A stretch of DNA of 64,000 bases from CAVQGM01 sp963712065 (lineage in GTDB: Bacteria; Actinomycetota; Acidimicrobiia; Acidimicrobiales; Acidimicrobilacustridaceae), in the NCBI GenBank assembly GCA_963712065.1, contig CAVQGM010000002.1:434001-498000 (forward strand). The letters are read 5' to 3'. Both the position numbers and the translations under genes were made by a program. The notes beneath the pieces were generated by a model that saw only the letters and a list, made by a program, of their open reading frames with translations, did not search any database and was not told the DNA's origin. Each line of letters starts with the position of its first letter. Position 1 is the stretch's first letter. Shown piece by piece: positions 19,922 to 29,296 of the stretch.

Positions 19922-21112
19922 ATGGTTGGATGTGTTCGAGCGACGGTGGTGGGGCTGTTGGTGGTGGCGGCGGCCCTCGTCGGCCAACCGGCCGGCTCGG
20001 CATCGTTCCCGCGCGAGAACGGCAACATCGCTTTCAGCAGCACGCGCGACGGCAACGACGAGATCTACGTGATGGGCGCGGACGGGTCCGACCCGACCCG
20101 CCTCACCGACAACGACGACGCCAACGATCGCGAGCCGAGCTGGTCGCCGGACGGGACGAGGATCGCGTTCACCAGCAACCGGGACGACGGCAACTCCGAG
20201 ATCTACGTGATGGGCGCGGACGGGTCCGACCCGACCCGCCTCACCAGAGACACCGCGTACGACAGCGAGCCGAGCTGGTCGCCGGACGGAACCAGGATCG
20301 CGTTCACCAGCAACCGGGACGATCCGAGGGGCGAGGTCTACGTGATGGGTGCGGACGGGTCCGACCCGACCCGCCTCACCGACAACGGCGACGCCTACGA
20401 TCGCGAGCCGAGCTGGTCGCCGGACGGGACGAGGATCGCGTTCACCAGCAACCGGGACGACGGCAACTTCGAGATCTACGTGATGGGCGCGGACGGGTCC
20501 GACCCGACCCGCCTCACCGACGACACTGGGTACGACAGCGAGCCGAGCTGGTCGCCGGACGGAACCAGGATCGCCTTCGCCACCTCCCGCGATGGGGTGT
20601 CGGCGATCTTCGTGATGGAAACGGACGGCTCCGGTCAGACCCGCCTCACCCCGGCTGACGACGTTGCTTCCGTCCAGCCGACCTGGTCGCCGGACGGCAC
20701 CAAGATCGCGTTCACCCGCTCCGCTGATGGCAGCGAGGACATCTATGTGATGGACGCGGACGGCTCCGACTCGATCCGACTCACCGCCGACGCGGCGAGC
20801 GACAGACAGCCGAGTTGGCAGACGACCCCGGGGGACGAGGACGGCGACGGAGTGCCGGATGTGGGCGACCTGTGCCCGGGCACCGTGCTGCCCGATGCGC
20901 CCACCATCGGATTGACCGGTGCTCGCTTCGCGGCGGCGGCGGACGGATCGTTCGACTCGGCAGTCGACCGTTTCGACGGCAGGTACACGATCACCGACAC
21001 CGCTGGGTGTTCTGGGAGCCAGATCATCGAGCGGCTCGGCCTCGGCGAGGGCCATACGAAGCACGGGATCAGCAAGGGCGCCCTCGATGCGTTCAGAGCC
21101 TCCATCTCGTAG
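19922..21112 (+). CDS. secreted PD40/TolB-like beta-propeller protein
   Basis: 396 residues with a signal peptide (VVGLLVVAAALVGQPAGSAS), then about six repeats of 45-46 residues built on IYVMGADGSDPTRLT and SWSPDGTRIAFTSNRD, the PD40 blade seen in TolB and the DPP-IV family. The blades are followed by a calcium-binding, thrombospondin-3-like DEDGDGVPDVGDLCPG and a roughly 80-residue C-terminal domain with one Cys. Adjacent repeats are almost identical at the DNA level (periods 135-138 bp), showing recent amplification. CGGAGG lies 5 nt before the ATG. Probably an extracytoplasmic binding or scaffold protein; no enzyme motif seen. Confidence 0.85.
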   Translation: MVGCVRATVVGLLVVAAALVGQPAGSASFPRENGNIAFSSTRDGNDEIYVMGADGSDPTRLTDNDDANDREPSWSPDGTRIAFTSNRDDGNSEIYVMGADGSDPTRLTRDTAYDSEPSWSPDGTRIAFTSNRDDPRGEVYVMGADGSDPTRLTDNGDAYDREPSWSPDGTRIAFTSNRDDGNFEIYVMGADGSDPTRLTDDTGYDSEPSWSPDGTRIAFATSRDGVSAIFVMETDGSGQTRLTPADDVASVQPTWSPDGTKIAFTRSADGSEDIYVMDADGSDSIRLTADAASDRQPSWQTTPGDEDGDGVPDVGDLCPGTVLPDAPTIGLTGARFAAAADGSFDSAVDRFDGRYTITDTAGCSGSQIIERLGLGEGHTKHGISKGALDAFRASIS

Positions 21113-21232
21113 GCCGTCGTCGGCCCGCCCTCCCGCGTCCAGCCCCCGGGCGAAGACGACGAGGCCCTGGTACCTCGGCCGGCCTGAACCTTCGTGTTCG
21201 GCTCCGGGGCCAAGCTCCATGTGAGCGTGGAC

Positions 21233-21310
21233 TGGTCGGGGAGGGGAGATTCGAACTCCCGGCCTCCTGCTCCCAAAGCAGGCGCGCTAACCAAGCTGCG
21301 CCACTCCCCG
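21233..21310 (-). tRNA. tRNA-Pro (TGG)
   Basis: On the minus strand: acceptor CGGGGAG pairs with CTCCCCG, the D-arm is GCGCAGCTTGGTTAGCGC, the anticodon loop TTTGGGA gives anticodon TGG, and the T-arm is GGGAGTTCGAATCTCCC. The CCA end is encoded (21233-21235). Confidence 0.95.
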
Positions 21311-21333
21311 CGGCATCGACCCTACCGGGCCGA

Positions 21334-22287
21334 TCACACCGCCTGGACCGCCGTCGGAACAGAGGCCGGAGCGACGACGACCCGACGGAGCGGGCGCTGC
21401 TCGCTCAGCGGCTCAGCGCGTCGAAGACCTCGTAGACCATCCACGCCGGCCAGAACAGGCCCTGGATGACGGCGAGGACGTACTCCCAGAAGGAGTCGGC
21501 CTGCTGCCAGAACCAGACCCAGGCCCCGAAGATCCCCAAGGCGTAGATCGCACCCCCGCCCGCAGCCCCGCTGTTGCCGTTGCTCACCCCGGCTCACCCC
21601 TTCCCCTCGGCACACAGGCGCCGACCGACGGACCCGCCCGGCGCCCCGCGTCGTGGACGGCCCCATCATGGCGTGGGCGCGGCTCCCCGTGGGCCTTAAG
21701 ACGTCGATCCCGTACGTGCCCGCGGGGAGCGGCCCGGCGATCTGCTCGCCGTAGGACACGGTGCCGACCGAGACGCCGACGGTCGTGTTGACCACGTCGA
21801 CCTCGGGGGCGTTGGCCGCGTGGACCGCGACCGCCCGACCCGTGCCCGCCTCGACGCAGGAGAGGTCGAGCGGGACGACCAACAGCTCCGGCGCGAGCTC
21901 GGCACCGTTCGAGGTCGCCACCAGGGCGGCGCTCGTCGCCTCGGGCACCGGCTGGTCGATCAGCGGAGCTGCGCCGGGGTCGGCGCAATCGACGTCGGCG
22001 CCGAGGTACACCTGCAGCGACTCGTCGCCCCCGGAGCGCAGATCGACGGGACCGATCACGTCGCCGAACTGGAGGTCGCCCACGACCGTCTCCGAACCGG
22101 AGCACACCGTCACGCTCGTGCCTCGATCATCGGGTGAGGTCTGCCCGTCGAGGTTCAACCCGTGTACCACCCACGCACGCGTGGTGGGGATGGTGAACGG
22201 TGGGCCCGACTGCGCGCCCGCGGCGTCGAGGGGCAGGATCAACGTCGCCAACACGGCGATCAGCAACACACCGGACAGGCGTCTCAT
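21334..22287 (-). CDS. secreted DUF4397 protein with run-on C-terminus
   Basis: A perfect AAGGAG ribosome site precedes the ATG. The signal peptide (MRRLSGVLLIAVLATLILPL ending in DAAGA) leads into a DUF4397 domain up to about residue 205 (WVVHGLNLDGQ, VYLGADVDC, VAVHAANAPEVDVV, LPAGTYGIDVL). After that the ORF becomes Arg/Gly-rich and continues for over 100 residues across the small membrane gene in another frame. This means the normal end of the domain is lost by a deletion or frameshift near 21700. Family members are secreted, adhesin-like proteins of unknown role. Confidence 0.7.
   Translation of the reverse strand: MRRLSGVLLIAVLATLILPLDAAGAQSGPPFTIPTTRAWVVHGLNLDGQTSPDDRGTSVTVCSGSETVVGDLQFGDVIGPVDLRSGGDESLQVYLGADVDCADPGAAPLIDQPVPEATSAALVATSNGAELAPELLVVPLDLSCVEAGTGRAVAVHAANAPEVDVVNTTVGVSVGTVSYGEQIAGPLPAGTYGIDVLRPTGSRAHAMMGPSTTRGAGRVRRSAPVCRGEGVSRGEQRQQRGCGRGCDLRLGDLRGLGLVLAAGRLLLGVRPRRHPGPVLAGVDGLRGLRRAEPLSEQRPLRRVVVAPASVPTAVQAV
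21405..21587 (-). CDS. small conserved-looking membrane protein
   Basis: 60 residues: a short Gly-rich N-terminus, a helix (GAIYALGIFGAWVWFW), then SFWEYVLAVIQGLFWPAWMVYEVF. Short proteins of this layout are common in actinobacteria and probably form a two-helix hairpin. It is entirely overlapped in another frame by the run-on 3' end of the DUF4397 gene, which argues that the latter is damaged. No function known. Confidence 0.7.
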   Translation of the reverse strand: MSNGNSGAAGGGAIYALGIFGAWVWFWQQADSFWEYVLAVIQGLFWPAWMVYEVFDALSR

Positions 22288-22520
22288 GGTCCCTCTCCTT
22301 CGGCCGATGACCAGACCGGAGCCTGACATCGGCCGGTCGCGGCTCGGTCGCGGCACGGTTCCTCGACCCTCACGTTGCGCCCCGCCGTCTGGGCCGAGGT
22401 ACGTCGAAGTCCGTCGCCGTCCGGCCCACCCTCCTGGTTCTGCCCCCGGTCCCGCCGGTCAGGACCGGCACCGCCGGGGTACCGCTCCGGGCCCCTCGCG
22501 TTCTTGTCGGACCCCCTGCG

Positions 22521-22526
22521 TATGGT
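22521..22526 (+). promoter_or_regulatory. -10 box of the HNH gene
   Basis: TATGGT, 6 nt before the ATG; leaderless arrangement. Confidence 0.4.
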
Positions 22527-22532
22527 CGTCGC

Positions 22533-23796
22533 ATGGCGCTCGCGGTCGTTCCTCCACCTCCTCCACCCCCACCGCCTCTGTCGCCGGAGGTGCGGGTGGA
22601 TGCGTTGTGTGGGGAGTTGGCGGAGTTGTGTGGGCAGCAGAACGTGATCGCGGGGCGGATCACCGAGATCCTGTCGGAGATCGACGGGTTGTTGGGGGTG
22701 ACGGGGGCGCGGTCGTTGGAGCATTTCGCCACCTGGCAGCTGGGGGTGTCGCCGGCGCGGGCGCGGAACCTGGCCGCGATCGCCCGCCGTCGTGAGGCGT
22801 TGCCGACCACGACGGGGTTGTTGGGGGAGGGGGTGTTGTCGGAGGACCAGGCGGCGGTGATCGCCCGTCGGGCCCCGGACGGCACCGACGACCACTACGC
22901 CGATCTGGCCCGGTTCGCCACCGTGTCCCAGCTCCAGACCGCCCTGCGGCTGGCTCCCACCCCGCCCCCACCTCCGGAGCCGGAAGTGGAACCGGGACCG
23001 CAGCCCGATCCGGGGGAGACCCGCCAGGCCGCCGCGCAGTGGACCGAGCTCGACGAGTGGCTCCTGCACGCCCGCCTGCCCAAGCTCGACGGGGCGGTGG
23101 TGGACACCGCGTTGCGGGCCCATCTCGACGCGTTGGTGGCCGAATGGGAACGCGAACGCGGAGGCTGGTGGGGCACCGGCCCGGCCGTTCCCGACGCTGG
23201 GTGATGCGCTGGTGCGCATGGCCACCCTCAGCCTGAACGCCGAAGCGGCACTGCGCCCGCATGCCCATCGCACCACGGTGGTCCTCCACGTCGACGTCGA
23301 CCGCCAGATCAGTGAGCTGCACCTGGGTCCGGCGCTGTCCGACGGCGAGCGGCGGGAGTTGGGCTGTGACGCCCGGGTGGAGACCTGGTTCGAACGGGAC
23401 GGGGTGCCCATCGGGGTCGGGCGGGACAGCCGGGAGATCCCCCGCCGGCTGCGCCGGGCGCTCGAGCACCGCGCCCGGGGCCGCTGCGAGGTGCCGGGCT
23501 GTGACGCCCGAGCCGGGTTGCACGCCCACCACCTCGTCCACTGGGAAGACGGCGGCCCCACCGAGCTGACCAACCTCCTGCTGGTCTGCCCGTCTCACCA
23601 TCGGGCCCATCACCGGGGGCTGATCACCATCCGCGGCCCCGCCCCCAGCCTCGAGGTGCTCGACCGGCGCGGCCGGCCGATGCACGGTGGGTCGCTCGCC
23701 CGGCCCCCCACCCGACCGCCCAGACCGGCCCGCTACGACCACCCCCTCGGCGAACGCTTCGACACCCGCTGGTACCACCCACCCACCCTGTCCTGA
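22533..23796 (+). pseudogene. DUF222/HNH endonuclease family gene, frameshifted
   Basis: Two ORFs in different frames together make one actinobacterial DUF222-HNH protein. The first (to 23204) holds the Pro-rich start and DUF222 helices (GARSLEHFATWQLGVSPARARNL). The second (from about 23185) continues PFPTLGDALVRMATLSL and ends with the HNH nuclease motif, Cys-containing RCEVPGC, LHAHHLVHWEDGG and LLLVCPSHHRAHH. One extra base near 23184 explains the break. These genes are multicopy in many actinobacteria and may be mobile-element associated. Whether the break is real or a sequencing error is open. Confidence 0.8.
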
Positions 23797-24014
23797 CGCC
23801 GCGTCGGTCAGGTACGAGGCCGAACGGCACCCGGGTGTCGTCAGCCCGGATGCTCCCGCATCAGCTTGGCGTCGTCGCTCGTCATGGCGACGGGACGGAC
23901 GAGCGGACGTCGGTGCGGCCCCGGCCTCTCCCGTCCGAGGGCGCAGCCATGTCAGGGGCGTGGCGCCGGCAACTCCCCCTGTCCACCGCACGGTCGCCGT
24001 GCCAGGCTCGGGAG

Positions 24015-24738
24015 GTGCCGTCCCACGACGTACTCGTGCCCGCCGAGGAGGGGGCCGTCCCCACTTACCTGGCGGTCCCCGACGGCGGCGGTCCCCGCCC
24101 GGGCGTCGTCGTGGTCCCGAGCACGGGATGACGGCGACGCCGACAGGCCGACTGGCTGGCCGACGCCGGCTTCGTCGCCGCCGCCCCCGACCTGTACCAC
24201 TGGGGCGGACGCATGCGGTGCCTGGTCACCTTCATGCGCGACGCCGCCGCCGGTCGGGACGGCCGCGCCTTCCGGGACCTCGACGCCGTGCGCCGCTGGC
24301 TCGCCGGGCGCGAGGACGGGACGGGCCGGGTGGGGATCATCGGGTTCTGCATGGGTGGCGGCTTCGCCATGCTCCTCGCCCCGGGCGGCGATACCAGGCG
24401 GCGAGCGTCAACTACGGCGGGCTCCACCGACGCGCCCGAGGAACGCCTGGCCCGCGCGTGCCCGATCGTGGCCAGCTACGGCACCCTCGACCCGACCCTG
24501 CGGGGCACGGCGGCAGCGCCTCGACCGGATCCTGGCCGACGCCGGCGTTCCCCACGACGTTCGCGAGTACCGCTACGCCGGGCACGCCTTCATGAACGAC
24601 CACGACCCCGACGAGGTCCCGGCGCTGTTCCGCCTCCTCGCCCGCCTCTCCCGGTCGGCGTACGAACCGCAGGCCGCAGCCGACGCCCGCCGGCGCATCG
24701 AGGCGTTCTTCGACGAGCACCTCGGCCACCCGGGGTGA
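24015..24738 (+). pseudogene. dienelactone hydrolase family gene with several frame breaks
   Basis: Pieces in changing frames match a dienelactone hydrolase. They are VPSHDVLVPAEEGAVPTYLA, then a stop at 24129, then RQADWLADAGFVAAAPDLYH, the nucleophile elbow IIGFCMGGGFAM (Cys), YQAASVNYGG in another frame, the acid region ACPIVASYGTLDPT, and the catalytic His in YRYAGHAFMNDHDP. At least four indels are needed to restore one reading frame. GGAGG lies just before the GTG. No intact product is possible as written. Confidence 0.75.
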
Positions 24739-24809
24739 CGGTCAGCGGTCGCGCCGTGTCCCGCGTCGACGCGGCCGGGAGGGTCAGCCGGCGGCGACCT
24801 GGCTGGTGG

Positions 24810-25065
24810 TCAGGGGCGCCCGCTCCCGGCCATGTGCAGCGTGCAGCCGAGGTGGACGGTGACGTCGCCGGTCGACGTGGGCAGCTGCTGTGGTCGCCGG
24901 GGGAGGTCGCGGGGGAGGTCGCCGGGGGAGGTCGCCGGGGGAGTAGGAGGGCGCCTCCGCGTCCATGTCGGCGCTGACCGCGGCCATCTCGTCCGCGTCG
25001 AACGCGCTCCGCAGGTGGAGGAAGCCGGCCGAGGCCAGGAGCCCGAGCATCTCGACGGGCTGCAC
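24810..25065 (-). pseudogene. remnant of a phytanoyl-CoA dioxygenase-like gene
   Basis: The N-terminal piece MLGLLASAGFLHLRSAFDADEM resembles the opening of PhyH oxygenases. A second frame gives LPTSTGDVTVHLGCTLHMA, like their C-terminal HxxxxH/double-stranded helix end. The iron-binding HxD core between them is deleted. A short GC repeat occupies the deletion junction. Confidence 0.5.
24892..24944. repeat. 12-13 bp GC-rich tandem repeat
   Basis: About four copies of a GGGGGAGGTCGCC unit lie within the broken PhyH-like gene. Replication slippage here probably accompanied its decay. Confidence 0.8.
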
Positions 25066-25072
25066 GGCGCCG

Positions 25073-25286
25073 TCAACGGATCGGACAGACGATGCGGGTG
25101 CGCCACGTGCTCGGATCGGGCTCGGCCGAGGGGTCCGACAGGTAGCACTCCCACATGGGCCCGACGCTCCAGGGCCGCGCGCAGGTCGACCAGCGGGCTG
25201 AAGGCATCACCGAGGGTCTGCGTCGGATGGACCCCGTCGATCCACTGGCCGGCGACGAAGCCGACGAACCGCTCGCTCGTACTCAT
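25073..25286 (-). pseudogene. GyrI-like effector-binding domain fragment
   Basis: The ORF from 25286 begins MSTSERFVGFVAGQWIDG and later shifts frame to MWECYLSDPSAEPDPSTWRT, ending IVCPIR. That C-terminus is the WExYLTDP..PDPxxWRTxI signature of GyrI-like small-molecule-binding domains. The preceding part is too short for a whole domain, so deletion plus frameshift is likely. Confidence 0.5.
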
Positions 25287-25355
25287 GCGCGCACGCTGAC
25301 CCGCGGCCTAGGGTGCAGCTCGCGAGGCCCACCTGGTCGTCCCACGGGAGGCGTG

Positions 25356-25754
25356 ATGTACGAACGGATCGTGGTCGGGGTGTCCCAGACCGAGACCGCC
25401 CGCCGGGCGGTGGACCACGCCGCCGCGCTGGCCGAGATGGTGGGGGCCGAGCTGCACCTCGTGCTGTCGTTCGACCCGTACTGGGACCGCATCGAGCCGA
25501 CCACCCTGCCGGCGACGGCCAAGGCCAAGGCCTACCTCGAGGAGCTGGCCGCCGAGCTGCCGGTCGAGGCGGTGGCCCACCCGGTGCCCGGCGACCCCGA
25601 CGAGGGGATCCTGCGCACCGCCGAGGAGCTCGACGCCGACCTCATCGTCGTCGGCAACAAGGGCATGAGGGGCGCCGGCCGCGTCCTCGGCAGCGTCCCC
25701 AACTCGATCGCCCACCACGCCCACTGCTCGGTGCTGATCGTCGCCACGACCTGA
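25356..25754 (+). CDS. universal stress protein (UspA family)
   Basis: 132 residues: MYERIVVGVSQTETARRAVDHA first strand and helix, and the nucleotide signature VGNKGMRGAGRVLGSVP. GGGAGG precedes the ATG. It is about as long as, and clearly paralogous to, the Usp at 8727. A role in stress or energy-linked dormancy is known for the family; the trigger is unknown. The serine hydrolase gene follows after 5 bp. Confidence 0.93.
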   Translation: MYERIVVGVSQTETARRAVDHAAALAEMVGAELHLVLSFDPYWDRIEPTTLPATAKAKAYLEELAAELPVEAVAHPVPGDPDEGILRTAEELDADLIVVGNKGMRGAGRVLGSVPNSIAHHAHCSVLIVATT

Positions 25755-25759
25755 CCGTC

Positions 25760-26908
25760 GTGGCCCCTCCCGTCGAGGTCGACGGAGACGCCGACCCGCG
25801 GTTCGGGCCGGTCGTCGACGCCTTCAGGGCCAACTTCACCGAGCGGGGCGACGTCGGCGCCGCCCTGTGCGTCTACGAGCGCGGACGGGAGGTCGTGGAC
25901 ACCTGGGGCGGGGTCGCCGACGTCGCCACCGGGCGACCCTGGGCCGAGGACACCCTCGTGCTGGTGTTCTCGGCGACGAAGGGCATCACGTCGATCGTCG
26001 TCCATCACCTCGTCGAACGGGGCGCGCTCGCCCTCGACGAGCCGGTGGCCACCTGGTGGCCCGAGTTCGCCGCCGCCGGCAAGGAGGCCGTGACCGTCCG
26101 CCAGCTGCTCGCCCACCAGGCCGGGCTGGTGCTGATCGAGGGCGACATGACCTGGGACGAGGCCCTCGGGTGGCACCCGGTCACGACGGCGCTCGCCGCC
26201 CAGGCGCCCCAGTGGGAGCCGGGCACCGCCCACGGCTACCACCTCCGGTCGTTCGGCTGGCTGGTGGGCGAGCTGGTCCGGCGCGCCGACGGCCGCACCG
26301 TCGGGCAGGTGCTGGCCGACGACGTCGCCGGCCCGCTCGGCGCCGAGGTCTGGATCGGTCTCCCCGAGCGGCTCGAGGGTCGGGTCGCCACCCTCGTGCC
26401 CCCGCCCCCGGTCGTGCAGCGCTTCCTCGACGACCTTCCCGACGACGTGCCGCTCGGTCGGGCCACGACCGGTCCGTCCGGGCAGTTCGGCTACGACGAG
26501 CGGTGGAACCGACGCGACGTCCACGCCGTCGAGCTGCCCTCCTCCAACGGCATCGCCTCGGCGCGTGGCCTGGCCCGGCTCTACGCGGCGACGATCGGCG
26601 AGGTCGACGGCGACCGGTTGCTCCGCGACGACACCCTGGCCGCCGCCACCGAGGTGCAGTCGTCGGGCCCCGACCGCACCCTGATGGTCGACACCACGTT
26701 CGGGTGCGGCTTCCTGCTGGGGGACAGCCTCAGCGGGGCCTGCCCCCGCACGGCGTTCGGCCACTCGGGTGCGGGCGGGTCGCTGGCCTACGCCGATCCG
26801 GAGACCGGCATCGCCTTCGCCTACGTGATGAACGAGATGCGCATGGAGCTCGGGCACGACGCCCGCCGCGAGGCCCTCGTCGAGGCGCTGAACGACGTCG
26901 TTGGCTAG
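25760..26908 (+). CDS. beta-lactamase-fold serine hydrolase/esterase
   Basis: 382 residues of the class C beta-lactamase/EstB-like family. The SxxK motif is FSATKG near residue 74 (Ser nucleophile and Lys), and the KTG-equivalent is HSGAGG near the C-terminus. The Tyr of the Yxx motif is probably in the GYHLRSFGW stretch. There is no signal peptide, so it is cytoplasmic and more likely an esterase or lactonase than a beta-lactamase. The GTG start immediately after the usp stop is chosen because the longer ORF overlaps usp. Substrate unknown. Confidence 0.85.
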   Translation: MAPPVEVDGDADPRFGPVVDAFRANFTERGDVGAALCVYERGREVVDTWGGVADVATGRPWAEDTLVLVFSATKGITSIVVHHLVERGALALDEPVATWWPEFAAAGKEAVTVRQLLAHQAGLVLIEGDMTWDEALGWHPVTTALAAQAPQWEPGTAHGYHLRSFGWLVGELVRRADGRTVGQVLADDVAGPLGAEVWIGLPERLEGRVATLVPPPPVVQRFLDDLPDDVPLGRATTGPSGQFGYDERWNRRDVHAVELPSSNGIASARGLARLYAATIGEVDGDRLLRDDTLAAATEVQSSGPDRTLMVDTTFGCGFLLGDSLSGACPRTAFGHSGAGGSLAYADPETGIAFAYVMNEMRMELGHDARREALVEALNDVVG

Positions 26909-26981
26909 GTTGTGCCGGTGCCGGCGAGGTCGTCACCGGCCACCATCGCCGTCGACGGCGGCTCGTGGGACAGGGGACGAG

Positions 26982-27887
26982 GTGACGGTGTCGCGAGCGG
27001 GGGAGCGGGGCCTGCGCCGGCCGATCGACGACGTCGAGATCGAGGCGTTCTGGCGCGACGGCGTCGTCTGCCTCCACGGGGTGCTCGACCCCGATGGGGT
27101 CGCGGCCATGGCCGGTCCGGTCGACGCCCTCCTCGCCGAGCCGGAGATGGCCGACCTGTCGGCCATGGGCGACGCCCTCGGCGCGGCAGCCGACGAGGCG
27201 ACCACCGCGGCACGAGGCCGGTTCGTGTCGGGCGTCGACCACTGGCGACGGCACGAGGCGTTCCGGGCCTTCGCCTGCGACTCGGCCGTCCCCGCCGTGG
27301 CCGGCGCCCTCCTGCGCTCGGACACGGTGCGCCTCTGGGAGGACAGCGTCCTCGTCAAGGAGCCCGGCACGCGAGAGCGCACCCACTGGCACCAGGACCT
27401 CGCCTACTTCCACGTCGAGGGCGACCAGCTCTGCACCACCTGGGTGCCGCTCGACCCCACCACCGACGACACCGGGGCGGTGCGCTTCGTGCGGGGGTCG
27501 CACCGGTGGTGCGACACGTTCCGGCCCAACCTGTTCGTCACCACCGAGCCGCTGCCCGGCACCGAGGGTGACGAGGTGCCCGACGTCGACGCCCTGGCCG
27601 CCGCCGGCGAGGTCGAGATCCTCACCTTCACCACCGAGCCCGGCGACCTCACCGTCCACCACGCCCGCACGCTCCATGCCGCCGGCCCGAACCGCTCGAC
27701 CAGCACCCGACGGCGGGCGATCTCCCTCCGCTACTGCGGCGACGACGCCCGCTACCGGCTGCGCCCGGGCGTGCCCCGGAAGGCCCACCACGACCTCGTC
27801 CGCGACGGCGACCCGCTCGCCGATCCCGACTGCCCGCTCGTCTGGAACCGGCACCGCGAACCCCCCGGTACACTCCCGACCCTGTGA
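26982..27887 (+). CDS. phytanoyl-CoA dioxygenase (PhyH) family oxygenase
   Basis: 301 residues. Fe(II) ligands are visible as HxD in THWHQDLAYF (near residue 137) and the distal His in LTVHHARTLHAAGPN, followed by a basic residue stretch for 2-oxoglutarate. Members hydroxylate varied lipids and natural products. The GTG start is chosen at VTVSRAGERG after a GGGGACGAGG stretch. The stop overlaps the tig GTG by 4 bp, which is unusual for the unrelated trigger factor and suggests co-transcription. The substrate is unknown. Confidence 0.88.
   Translation: MTVSRAGERGLRRPIDDVEIEAFWRDGVVCLHGVLDPDGVAAMAGPVDALLAEPEMADLSAMGDALGAAADEATTAARGRFVSGVDHWRRHEAFRAFACDSAVPAVAGALLRSDTVRLWEDSVLVKEPGTRERTHWHQDLAYFHVEGDQLCTTWVPLDPTTDDTGAVRFVRGSHRWCDTFRPNLFVTTEPLPGTEGDEVPDVDALAAAGEVEILTFTTEPGDLTVHHARTLHAAGPNRSTSTRRRAISLRYCGDDARYRLRPGVPRKAHHDLVRDGDPLADPDCPLVWNRHREPPGTLPTL
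27869..27874 (+). promoter_or_regulatory. -10 box of the tig-clpP-clpX genes
   Basis: TACACT, 9 nt before the tig GTG, inside the end of the PhyH gene. It could give tig its own leaderless transcript. Confidence 0.4.
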
Positions 27888-29296
27888 AAACCACCGTCGA
27901 GCCCCTCGAGGGCAACAAGGTCAAGCTCTCGATCGAGGTCGACGAGCTCGAGTTCGAGAAGGCGATCGACTCCGCCTTCCGCAAGATCGCCCGTGAGGTG
28001 CGCATCCCCGGCTTCCGTCCGGGCAAGGCCCCCCGCAAGGTGCTCGAGGCCCGCATCGGCGCCGATGCCGCCCGCCACCAGGCGCTGCAGGACTCGATCC
28101 CCGAGTACTACGCCGACGCGGTGCGCGAGCACGACGTCGACGTGATCGCCGCCCCCGAGATCGACATCACCGACGGCGAGGAGGGTGGCACCGTCGCCTT
28201 CGACGCCGTGGTCGAGGTGCGGCCCGTCGTGACCGTCCCGGGCTACGCCAGCCTGCAGGTCACGATCCCGTCGCCGGAGCCGTCCGACGACGACATCGAC
28301 GCCCAGCTCGAGACCATGCGCACGCAATACGCCGAGCTCGAGGTCGTCGACCGCCCGGCCGCCGAGGGCGACTACGTCACCGTCGACATCGCCGGCAGCC
28401 AGGACGGCGAGCCGCTCGAGGGCCTCACCGCCGACGACTACCTCTACCCGCTCGGCTCGGGCGCCATCGTCGCCGAGCTCGACGACGAGCTGGCCGGCGC
28501 CGAGGCCGGCGACGTCCTCGAGTTCGACGCCGCCTACCCGGGCGCCGACCCCGACGACGACGACGCCCCCTCGCCGCTGTCGTTCCGGGTCCTGGTCAAG
28601 GAGGTCAAGGCCCAGGTCCTGCCCGACCTCGACGACGAGTTCGCCGCCGAGGCGTCCGAGTTCGAGACCCTCGACGAGCTGCGCGACGACCTCCGTCGCC
28701 GCATGGGCGCCGTCCGCAAGATGCAGGCCCAGATGGCGCTGCGCGAGAAGGCGAGCGAGGCCCTCGCCGAGCTGGTCGAGGACGAGGTGCCCGAGGCCCT
28801 CGTCGGTGCCGAGATGAACGACCGGCTGCAGGACCTCGCCCTCCGCCTCCAGGCCCAGGGCCTCACCCTCGAGCAGTGGCTGTCCGCCAGCGGCAAGGGC
28901 CAGGAAGCCCTCGTCGCCGAGCTCCGCGAGACCGCGGCCACCGCCGCCAAGGTCGACCTCGCCCTGCGGGCGGTCGCCGAGGCCGAGGGCCTCGAGGCCG
29001 ACGACGACGACCTCGAGGCCGAGTACGAGGCCCTGGCCGAGCGGGTGCAGCAGACCCCGGCCAAGGTCCGCGACCAGCTCGAGCGTGCCGATCAGGTGCC
29101 CGCGATACGCTCCGACATCAAGAAGCGAAAGGCCCTCGACTGGCTCCTCGACTCGGTGACCATCGTCGACGAAGAGGGCCGGACGATCGCCAAGGACGAC
29201 CTCGAGATCACCGCTCCGGGTGACGACGAGGCCCTCGGGCTGGCCGCCGAGGGCGACGAGCCGGAACCATCCGACGCATCCGAGGAAGGACCCTGA
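27884..29296 (+). CDS. tig: trigger factor, ribosome-associated chaperone
   Basis: 470 residues. The N-terminal ribosome-binding domain carries the signature GFRPGKAPRKVLEAR near residue 44. The FKBP-type PPIase domain is at about 150-235 (GDYVTVDIAGSQDGEPLEG), and a long helical C-terminal chaperone domain ends in an acidic tail. It folds nascent chains leaving the ribosome. The stop shares a base with the clpP ATG, and the tig-clpP-clpX order is the classic one. GTG start. Confidence 0.97.
   Translation: MKTTVEPLEGNKVKLSIEVDELEFEKAIDSAFRKIAREVRIPGFRPGKAPRKVLEARIGADAARHQALQDSIPEYYADAVREHDVDVIAAPEIDITDGEEGGTVAFDAVVEVRPVVTVPGYASLQVTIPSPEPSDDDIDAQLETMRTQYAELEVVDRPAAEGDYVTVDIAGSQDGEPLEGLTADDYLYPLGSGAIVAELDDELAGAEAGDVLEFDAAYPGADPDDDDAPSPLSFRVLVKEVKAQVLPDLDDEFAAEASEFETLDELRDDLRRRMGAVRKMQAQMALREKASEALAELVEDEVPEALVGAEMNDRLQDLALRLQAQGLTLEQWLSASGKGQEALVAELRETAATAAKVDLALRAVAEAEGLEADDDDLEAEYEALAERVQQTPAKVRDQLERADQVPAIRSDIKKRKALDWLLDSVTIVDEEGRTIAKDDLEITAPGDDEALGLAAEGDEPEPSDASEEGP

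Noticed and set aside
19922..20820. DNA tandem repeat as a mobile or structural element
   Set aside because: The 135-138 bp periodicity is explained by repeated PD40 propeller blades in a coding frame.
25760..26908. true antibiotic-resistance beta-lactamase
   Set aside because: No signal peptide; the sequence resembles cytoplasmic EstB-like esterases of the same fold.
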